A stretch of 49,015 nucleotides of DNA, from assembly GCF_001905445.1 (NCBI RefSeq), contig NZ_LIVQ01000015.1, forward strand, positions 1 to 49,015, given 5' to 3'. The position numbers and the translations under genes were made by a program. The first letter of the stretch is position 1. Each line of letters begins with the position of its first letter. Shown here piece by piece: positions 43,171-49,015 of the stretch. The notes beneath the pieces were generated by a model. The model did not search any database. It had not been told where the DNA came from and worked only from the letters and a program-made list of their open reading frames with translations. Source of the DNA: Streptomyces sp. CB00455 (GTDB taxonomy: Bacteria > Actinomycetota > Actinomycetes > Streptomycetales > Streptomycetaceae).

Positions 43171-43194
43171 CACCCTGGGCAAGCCCAAGGCGAC

Positions 43195-43227
43195 CCTGGG
43201 CAAGCCCTCCACGCGGGCTTGCCCAGG
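43195..43227. terminator. CTGGGCAAGCC-family hairpin between convergent genes
   Basis: CCTGGGCAAGCCC and GGGCTTGCCCAGG form a perfect 13-bp stem with a 7-base loop, between the CxxC remnant and the convergent gene that ends at 43235. Confidence 0.7.
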
Positions 43228-43234
43228 GGCCGGA

Positions 43235-43942
43235 TTACGCCATCGCGGCGGCCACGGTCTCCAGGACGACGAGCTGCTCCGGGTCGACGGGGACGCCGTC
43301 GGCCTGACGCAGCGAGCGGAGAGTGCTGCCGTCGGCGCACAGCCTGCACAACCCGGCCAGGGGGAACGGGGTGGCGCCGATGAGGGTGTGCGAGGAGGAG
43401 CTGTCGTAGACGGGCCGGTAGCAGCCGGGGCACGGCAGGCAGTCATCGACTCCGTCTCCGGCCGGCGCGTCCGGGCCGAGCTGCGGCACGATCAGCAGGA
43501 GGTTCTCCCCGGCCTCGGCCCACAGCCCCATCGGCCGCTCCGCGGACCGCTCGAAGACCACGTCACCGTCCGGGCCTTCGCCGGAACGGACCCGGGCCAG
43601 CGTGCCGACGCCTTCGGCGGGGTGGTTCGGGAGGAACGCCAGGACGGTCTTGGCGCCGGGCTCCTCGCTCACGCTGTAGACGTGCCCGCGCCCGGCCTTC
43701 ATGGCCGCGCCCATCCCGTTCAGGCCCTGGCCGCCGTCGTCGTTGCGCAGGCGCAGCTGCCACGAGGCCGGGGCCCCGTCGATCTCGGCGGGAGAGGAGG
43801 TGATCAGGATGCCGTTGCCGGACCGGCGGACGTCCAGGTGCTGCATCCCGCGGACGGAGTGGAACGCGGTGCCGAACCACTCCGTCGGCCGCCCGCCCTC
43901 ACCACGCGGCGCGCGCGGCTTGTGCAGCTTGTGTCGTCCCAT
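43235..43942 (-). CDS. Hypothetical protein with paired CxxC motifs
   Basis: From the ATG at 43942 the 235-residue protein starts MGRHKLHKPRAPRGEGGRPT. It has a beta-rich middle (GILITSSPAEIDGAPASWQLRL, GENLLLIVPQLGPD) and ends with two Cys pairs (CLPCPGCY and LCRLC), likely a zinc site, before a short C-terminal helix. It resembles short plasmid- or ICE-borne hypothetical proteins of Streptomyces that accompany Replic_Relax genes. No function is known. It is intact, unlike its immediate neighbours. Confidence 0.6.
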   Translation of the reverse strand: MGRHKLHKPRAPRGEGGRPTEWFGTAFHSVRGMQHLDVRRSGNGILITSSPAEIDGAPASWQLRLRNDDGGQGLNGMGAAMKAGRGHVYSVSEEPGAKTVLAFLPNHPAEGVGTLARVRSGEGPDGDVVFERSAERPMGLWAEAGENLLLIVPQLGPDAPAGDGVDDCLPCPGCYRPVYDSSSSHTLIGATPFPLAGLCRLCADGSTLRSLRQADGVPVDPEQLVVLETVAAAMA

Positions 43943-44110
43943 GCCCTGCCTCGCAGACGTGATCCGTGCACGGGCCGATCGGCCCGCTGAACCCACAACC
44001 GCTGCCCGGCGACCCAGGCACGCCACAGGCCCGGCCTCCACCCATTCAGCGCACCTGGGCAAGCCTCCCCATCCGGGAGGGCCGCCGGACTCATCCCGAC
44101 TCGCAGAAGG

Positions 44111-44284
44111 GTTGCACCGGAAGGGGGCTGGAGAGGTGTTTGCACGGGTGCACTAGGCGGGGGACCGCAGGTGTGACCGTGAGTGGGACCCCCCGAATCT
44201 GGTGATCTTGCATTCGTGCAGGTCAGATGCCATGGGCAAGCCCCCTTCGGGAATCGACACCTCTAATTCGATAGCAATTAGAGG
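44111..44284. repeat. Dispersed repeat copy B with CGATAGC-loop hairpin
   Basis: Matches copy A (14840) for 154 bases at about 90%. The terminal hairpin is CCTCTAATT (44260-44268), loop CGATAGC, AATTAGAGG (44276-44284): a perfect 9-bp stem of different sequence from copy A around the same loop. Similarity to A beyond the hairpin is weak. Confidence 0.7.
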
Positions 44285-44662
44285 TTCTGGATCTCTGACG
44301 GGCCTGGCGGACGCTGTCTGCCTGGGCAGGACGTGTGTGGTCCGGTCGGTGCCGTGGTGACCCCTACGACACCTCCGACCGATCAGGTCTGTGGAAAGAC
44401 CGGTGGCGCCGTGGTGCCGGCCGGTCCTCTCACGTTCTGCCCCCACGGGCCCGTCGGGTTCGGGATCCTCGACGGATGAGCTGCCGTACGGTGACGCGTT
44501 TTTCCTCACGAGCTTCGAGCTCTGGACACGGCGTGCGCCCGTGCGGTCCAGCGGTGCCGCGCACGGCTGATGAGGTGGCGGGCCTTGGAGCCCTGGAATT
44601 AGTGCGCCGTGCGGCCCCGCGTGCTCGCCTTCGAGAACAGCACGGGAGAAGGGGCGGGATCC
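44285..44662 (+). other. Non-coding leader before the IS110 transposase
   Basis: About 380 bases with several short inverted repeats and no gene. In IS110-group elements this position encodes the bridge RNA, so it is the place to look for one; I cannot define its ends. Confidence 0.4.
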
Positions 44663-45881
44663 ATGGACGTGTTCTGCGGGATCGACTGGGCGGAAGGGCA
44701 CCACGACGTCGCGATCATCGACAACACTGGCAAGCTGCTGGCCAAGTCTCGAATCGACGATGACCTGGACGGCTACCAGCTGCTGCTGGACCTGATGGCC
44801 GACCATGGCGACAGCGCCGAGACGCCGATCCCGGTGGCTATCGAGACCAGCCGCGGCCTGCTGGTCGCCACCCTGCGGACTGGGGCCCGGCAGGTCTTCG
44901 CGATCAACCCGATGGCGGCCTCCCGCTACCGTGACCGGCACGGCGTCTCCCGCAAGAAGTCCGATCCCGGCGACGCCCTGGTCCTGGCGAACATCATCCG
45001 CACGGACATGCCTATGCACCGGCCCCGCCGACAGCGACCTGGCCCAGGCCATTGCCGTTCTCGCCCGCGCCCACCAGGACGCCGTCTGGAACCGGCAGCA
45101 GATCGCCAACCAGCTCCGCTCTCTCCTGCGCGAGTACTACCCCGCTGCTCTGGAGGCATGGCGCCACAAAGCAGGCGGACTGACCCGGCCGGACGCGCGG
45201 AAGATCCTCGCCGCCGCACCCACCCCGGCCATGGCCGCTGAGCTGCCGCTCTGGAAGCTCCGGGTGATGATGCACAACGCGGGCCGCCAACGCGGCATCA
45301 ACGAGGACGCCGAGCGGATCCACACGCTGTTCCGGCAACCGACCGCCCGCCAGCTGCCCGCGGTGGAGGAAGCCATGGGCATCCAGGCCAAGGCCCTACT
45401 GGTCCAGCTGAACGCAGTCTGCAAGGCCGTCGACGAGCTCGCCAAGGCGGTAGAGCGGACCTTCCGGAGCCACCCCGACGCGCCGATCATGCTCAGCTTC
45501 CCCGGCATCGGCCCCGGGGTCGGAGCACGTCTCCTGGCCGAGATCGGCGACGACCGCACGCGCTTCACCACCGCCGGCGGACTCAAGGCATACGCGGGAG
45601 CGGCCCCGATCACCCGGGCCTCGGGCAAACGCAAGTACGTCGGACGGCGCTTCGTGAAGAACAACCGGCTCAACCACGCCGGCTACCTATGGGCCTTCTC
45701 CACCCTCACCCACTCGAAGGGCGCCAACGCGCACTACCGGCGACGACGCGAGACAGGAGACTGGCATGCCCAGGCCCTGCGGCACCTGTTCAACCGCATG
45801 CTCGGACAGCTCCACCACTGCCTCCAGACCCGCGTCCCCTTCAACGAATCCATCGCGTTCCCACAGCCCGCTGGGACCTGA
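44663..45881 (+). pseudogene. IS110-family transposase, frameshifted
   Basis: The N-terminal RuvC-like DEDD domain is intact (MDVFCGIDWAEGHHDVAIID with Asp8, PVAIETSRGLL, KSDPGDALVLANIIRTDMP). The frame is lost at about 45018-45030, then continues as ADSDLAQAIAVLARAHQDAV through the C-terminal Transposase_20 domain (MLSFPGIGPGVGARLLAEIG, AYAGAAPITRASGKRKYVGR, the region of the catalytic Ser) to a stop at 45879-45881. A small deletion has broken it. IS110 enzymes use a bridge RNA to choose donor and target. Confidence 0.85.
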
Positions 45882-45925
45882 TGGGGCACGTTGGAACTCT
45901 GATCACGGTGGCGTGAATCCTCAGG

Positions 45926-46345
45926 TCAGCGGCGGGCCCATACGCGCAGGATCCTGCTTGCTTCGTTGCTGATCGAGTCGTCGGCATCCGATACCAACAC
46001 CGAGGACAGTTCCTCGAGCTGTGCGAGACCTTCCTCGGACTGACAGCAGACGTCATTGATTGCACCATCGAGGTAGTCACTGGTGCCGTCGTCCGCGCTG
46101 CTGAGCGCCACCAGGACCATGCGCAAACCGCAGATGTCCCCCCGCTCGAGCAGAGCCTCCGCCGTCTCGCGAGTGACAGCGGTGTCTTGGCCGTCCAGCA
46201 GCAGCCGATGCAGTACGTCAGCCACTCCGGCTTCCTCTGCCGAGCCTGCCAGACGCCGACCTGCTGCCGCTCTGACGGACCATGATGCCGAGCGAGCGTC
46301 CTGAAGGGCTGAACTCAACTCGTTGTCGATTTCGGAGCGGGTCAT
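45926..46345 (-). CDS. HEAT-repeat-like protein, candidate immunity protein
   Basis: The 139-residue all-helical protein has repeated helix pairs (SASWSVRAAAGRRLAGSAEEAG, VLHRLLLDGQDTAVTRETAEAL, LAQLEELSSVLVSDADDSIS, NEASRILRVWARR) typical of HEAT-type immunity or scaffold proteins found next to polymorphic toxins in Streptomyces. GGAGG is very near the ATG at 46345, and an ATG at 46354 is an alternative. A nuclease toxin tip and SUKH immunity gene follow downstream, so this may be a further immunity gene of the same island. Cognate toxin unknown. Confidence 0.65.
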   Translation of the reverse strand: MTRSEIDNELSSALQDARSASWSVRAAAGRRLAGSAEEAGVADVLHRLLLDGQDTAVTRETAEALLERGDICGLRMVLVALSSADDGTSDYLDGAINDVCCQSEEGLAQLEELSSVLVSDADDSISNEASRILRVWARR

Positions 46346-46463
46346 GGCCTCCATCCTGGCACGACAGCTTGGACACCTCGGCTCGCCTTCACAATGGCGG
46401 CCAGAGCCGCCTCCGGAGGCCCTCATTTCACCCGCTGTCTTGACCTCTTAGCCGCATGAGGTG

Positions 46464-46525
46464 TCTTTCCTCGCGATAGCCGAGGGGAGAGGTCTATCCG
46501 TATCCCGGGGGCCAGCGGCCGGGCG
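46464..46525. repeat. Dispersed repeat copy C with CGATAGC-loop hairpin
   Basis: TCTTTCCTCG, loop CGATAGC and CGAGGGGAGA form a 10-bp stem (two G-T pairs). From 46469 it matches copy A (14996-15052) almost exactly, through CTATCCGTATCCCGGGGGCC. The bases just before it, GACCTC...GAGGTGTC at 46442-46464, are a second inverted repeat. Confidence 0.65.
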
Positions 46526-46589
46526 GAGGGGTACATATGTACCTGTAGGGCTCGTGAACGGATCCGGTGGCGCCTCGTCGTGGAAGGGC

Positions 46590-46850
46590 CCGGCAGATCG
46601 TGGACGGGTACGCGCCGCTCAAGGTGACCTTGAGGCAGGTCATGTACCGCGTCGCAGCCGAGGGCGTGCTGCCGCACACGCCGCCGATGTACCGGCGGCT
46701 GTCTCGCGGCTGACCCAGGGCCGGCGGGAGGGCCGCTTCCCCGTCCTGATCGACACCATCCGCGAAGTCCACGTCCCGCCGGCCTGGCCGAGCGCGGGCG
46801 CGTTCGTCGCCGAGATGCCCGAACTGCACGGTCCCGTCCTCGGTCCTTAG
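46590..46850 (+). pseudogene. Remnant of a phage/plasmid winged-helix protein
   Basis: The plus strand reads RQIVDGYAPLKVTLRQVMYRV then AAEGVLPHTPPMYRRLSR, and after a frame change LTQGRREGRFPVLIDTIREV and HVPPAWPSAGAFVAEMPE. The TLRQxxYRLVAxGxLPxT...RxGRFPxLID pattern is a widespread actinobacterial mobile-element family without known function. It is a broken fragment. Confidence 0.55.
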
Positions 46851-46887
46851 AACGACCGCTACCGTGCTCCTCGCCGGTGCACCACTT

Positions 46888-46930
46888 GTGGCGGTGGCGG
46901 TGGCGGTGGCGGTGGCGGTGGCGGTGGCGG
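46888..46930 (+). repeat. GTGGCG hexanucleotide tandem repeat
   Basis: About seven tandem GTGGCG units. In the frame of the downstream toxin module they encode a poly-glycine run (CTTCGGGG...), which looks like the hinge between a lost N-terminal delivery protein and the toxin tip. Confidence 0.8.
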
Positions 46931-47093
46931 CCGTGGCGGTTTTGACGCCCTTCGCAAGGTCGTCAAGCTTGTCCGCCCCGTAATCGATCAGAACCCGAAC
47001 AACGGTAAGGACGCTCGTCCAGCCCCCGATCACACCCCCAAGCCCAACTGGGACCCGAGCAAGGGCAACTGGCAGCCTGGAGACGGCGTCGGC

Positions 47094-47825
47094 ATGCTCA
47101 CCAGCGCCTTGGACCTCCTCAACATGCTGCTGGGGACAAATCCGGACTACACGCCGGACCAGACTCCGAGTACGCACAATGCACCCGGCGCGGCCCCGGG
47201 TACGGGCAACGGTCAGGATGACTCGCGTGACTGCCGTAGAGGCGGCAAGGGCTGGATCGATCCCACGAACGTCGATGCATCGAACGGCAACCGGGCTGTC
47301 AAAATGGATGGCTGCCTGGACCCGACGATCGTCAAAGGTGGGTCGGCAACGAACAACCAGGTCCGGCCCCCGGGGTACGAATGGGCTCGTCGTACAGCAG
47401 GCTGGCTCGGCCTGAGTCCCGAACGAGCGATCAACAACTGCCACCTCATCGGAAATGACCTGGGCGGCTCGGGAACCGATCTGAGGAACCTTGCCACCTG
47501 CTCGCGTCAGGCAAACGTAAAGGTCCGGGGCGCTGGAGAAATAACTGACCACATGCGCAGCTATGAAGAGAGGGTCCGCCAGGCTGTTGACAGCGGCCAG
47601 ATCGTGCGCTATACCGTCGAACCCCAATACGCCGGAAGTCGCACGGTTCCGACGGGGTTCAGCATCACGGCACGCGGATGGAACCAAAATGGAGCCCCGG
47701 GCATAAATATCAACGCAATTGTGCCGAATTCTATTTACAGCCCGAAATATGACCACTGGCGTAACCTGGGGCTCTTCAACGACACCGGAACCACCAACCC
47801 CATACCCACTGGAGGTATACGTTGA
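47094..47825 (+). CDS. Nuclease toxin tip (polymorphic toxin C-terminal module)
   Basis: The frame is open from 46851 through the poly-Gly repeat, but the only usable start is this ATG. The C-terminal region reads RAINNCHLIGNDLGGSGTDL then RNLATCSRQANV and DHMRSYEERVRQAVDSG, the HLIG-x-x-LGGSG...RNL signature of DNA/RNA non-specific endonuclease toxin domains with catalytic His. Upstream lie a Gly/Pro-rich linker and a membrane-like stretch (LTSALDLLNMLLG). The Rhs or other delivery part is absent, so it is an orphan toxin tip. Its TGA overlaps the TTG of the SUKH immunity gene, coupling the two. Confidence 0.72.
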   Translation: MLTSALDLLNMLLGTNPDYTPDQTPSTHNAPGAAPGTGNGQDDSRDCRRGGKGWIDPTNVDASNGNRAVKMDGCLDPTIVKGGSATNNQVRPPGYEWARRTAGWLGLSPERAINNCHLIGNDLGGSGTDLRNLATCSRQANVKVRGAGEITDHMRSYEERVRQAVDSGQIVRYTVEPQYAGSRTVPTGFSITARGWNQNGAPGININAIVPNSIYSPKYDHWRNLGLFNDTGTTNPIPTGGIR

Positions 47826-48412
47826 CAGGGGATCCCGAAACTGGCGGCCTCGCAGGGTTGCTCAAGCTCATGCCCTCAACTGACGGGCAGGACGAGGAGG
47901 TGGACTGGGATGCGATGGCGAGGCTGTGGGGCACCACCTTCCCTGCTGACTACGTCGCGTTCATGGCCGTGTACGGCGCTGGCAGCATCAGCGAATCCTG
48001 TGCGGTGCTTCGTCCCAAGCCGGCGTTCGCAGGCCACGAAAGCGACGTTGAAGAGGAAACCGCCAACGCCCGCGACGGGTGGCCCGACGCCGGATCCGCA
48101 GAATTGACTCGGGACGCAAAATGGCCTGTCATCGCCTGGGGAGTAACCGTGGCAGGCGATATTGCCTGCTGGCGCACCACTGCGGAGAATCCTGACAACT
48201 GGACCGTCGCGGTCTTCAGGGCGAGCGGTTTGCGGCCTTGGCGCGAGTACGCTTACGGAATGACAGAATTTCTGCGCTTGACTTTCACCGGGGCATTGGA
48301 AGAGTGTCCTTTCGATGATTCGACGCTCTGGAACAGGGCCCCGCAGAAGTTCGTGCATTGGCGTGAGCAACTGAGGTTGCTCGGAGTGGATGACCCCTGG
48401 ACCGACCAGTAG
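47822..48412 (+). CDS. SMI1/KNR4 (SUKH) immunity protein
   Basis: The 196-residue protein starts at a TTG with a perfect GGAGG 6 bases upstream (at about 47811) and overlaps the toxin stop by four bases. Its core has the SUKH pattern: MARLWGTTFPADYVAFMAVYGAGSI, WPVIAWGVTVAGDIACWRTT, VAVFRASGLRPWREYAYGMT. It should bind and neutralise the nuclease encoded just upstream. It is a different member of the family from the one at 1659. A strong terminator follows. Confidence 0.82.
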   Translation: MTGDPETGGLAGLLKLMPSTDGQDEEVDWDAMARLWGTTFPADYVAFMAVYGAGSISESCAVLRPKPAFAGHESDVEEETANARDGWPDAGSAELTRDAKWPVIAWGVTVAGDIACWRTTAENPDNWTVAVFRASGLRPWREYAYGMTEFLRLTFTGALEECPFDDSTLWNRAPQKFVHWREQLRLLGVDDPWTDQ

Positions 48413-48434
48413 CGGACGCAGGGAAGGGTTACTG

Positions 48435-48468
48435 ATGGGCCTCGCACTGTTCACAGTGCGAGGCCCAT
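48435..48468 (+). terminator. Strong hairpin terminator after the immunity gene
   Basis: ATGGGCCTCGCACTG and CAGTGCGAGGCCCAT form a perfect 15-bp stem with loop TTCA, 23 bases after the stop of the immunity gene. Confidence 0.85.
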
Positions 48469-48469
48469 T

Positions 48470-49015
48470 GACGTGTAGGACTGGACCTGTCGCACCGCGG
48501 CGCATTTGCCCCACCTGGTACTGGAACAGCTGCTGTTCTGGCTGTGCGGCCAAGGCCTGGCCGAGCGCCTCATCGACGGCTCCTACGTCCCATTCCGGGG
48601 CCGGCGCTTGGACGGCCGCGCGGCGTGAGGCTGGTGCGGGTTCGGATGTGCTTGCTGTCCACGGGCTGGCCGGCCGAGGCGATGACATCGAGCACGGATC
48701 AACCGCAGTGGGACCTGCGGCGGTGTGTCAGGCCGGTGGGCGGCCGCGCGGCAGACGGACACGTCCGGGTCCTCGTCCAGCTGCCGCCCTGCATGATCCG
48801 GTAGGTCCCTGGTGGCCGCTGCTTCTCGTCGGAGCACCGCAGCTGCCCTGCAGGTAGGTCACCATGTCCGGGCCGGTGAGTAGCGCCAGCTGCACGGTGA
48901 CCGGCCGGGTCCGCCAGGTGGCGGCGACCGTTGCGCGCACCTTGGGATCGGAGGCCGTATCGAGTTGCGTTGGCTCTTGGTCGTAGGCCTCGACTAGTGC
49001 TGTGACCGGGAAGGT
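48470..49015. other. Window-edge stretch with gene fragments
   Basis: The plus strand near 48511-48628 reads HLVLEQLLFWLCGQGLAERL then IDGSYVPFRGRRLDGRAA and stops, resembling a piece of a larger protein. On the minus strand the window edge reads TFPVTALVEAYDQEPTQLDT and RATVAATWRTRPVTVQLALL, a possible partial gene cut by the edge. Neither family is recognised. Confidence 0.3.

Noticed and set aside
46888..46930. Candidate CRISPR-like or satellite array.
   Set aside because: The unit is only six bases without spacers; it is an in-frame poly-Gly coding repeat.

Overview
The window reads as a high-GC actinomycete, almost certainly Streptomyces. The support is codon bias, GGAGG-type ribosome binding sites with many GTG starts, a short chaplin, a DUF6207 protein, an actinobacterial replication-relaxation protein, an XRE/TPR regulator, and an actinobacterial-type Ku/ATP-ligase pair. 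The density of broken genes, transposases, plasmid-type genes and toxin/immunity genes points to an accessory region such as a chromosome arm or a linear plasmid. No rRNA, tRNA or CRISPR array was seen.

Layout. 1-3100: frameshifted DDE transposase, a SUKH immunity gene and an IS110 5' scrap fused to an unknown ORF. 3276-7549: a sugar-modification cluster (hexapeptide acyltransferase, NAD epimerase, frameshifted TPR regulator, GT2 glycosyltransferase). 8226-10791: a membrane protein, then a MerR regulator divergent from an SDR oxidoreductase across a textbook 19-bp-spacer MerR promoter. 10974-13209: plasmid-type block (Replic_Relax protein, a cluster of TGACCGAT-type repeats, CTGGGCAAGCC hairpins, a CxxC protein, DUF6207). 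13442-14743: PD-(D/E)XK nuclease-like protein. 15136-25288: mostly secreted or surface genes (chaplin, two small exported proteins, a Gly-rich exported protein, a Tat substrate, a DUF11 protein) with a cold-shock protein, a cupin, a Cys-nucleophile hydrolase and two DNA-ligase scraps. 26069-27376: an apparently intact IS3-type element.

27600-33908 is the most interesting part: four tightly coupled genes for a small exported protein, a ComEC-like MBL-fold protein, a 1201-residue protein ending in a CHAT caspase-like protease, and a DUF2235 alpha/beta hydrolase. I infer a protease/hydrolase conflict or cell-suicide module; this is not demonstrated.

33989-39455: scraps of SRPBCC, DUF1963, cold-shock and helicase-associated genes, an orphan GcvH-like protein lacking the lipoyl lysine, a 5'-truncated Ku and an intact ATP-dependent DNA ligase. 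40064-42528: a small redox/monooxygenase group with a TetR regulator and shared GTATGAT motifs. 42636-43942: a second, decayed copy of the plasmid-type block. 44111-48468: IS110 pseudogene, a HEAT-like immunity candidate, and a translationally coupled nuclease-toxin tip plus SUKH immunity pair.

Three dispersed copies of a repeat (14840, 44111, 46464) carry a hairpin with an invariant CGATAGC loop on stems whose sequences differ but still pair. This could be a structured RNA or a mobile-element end.
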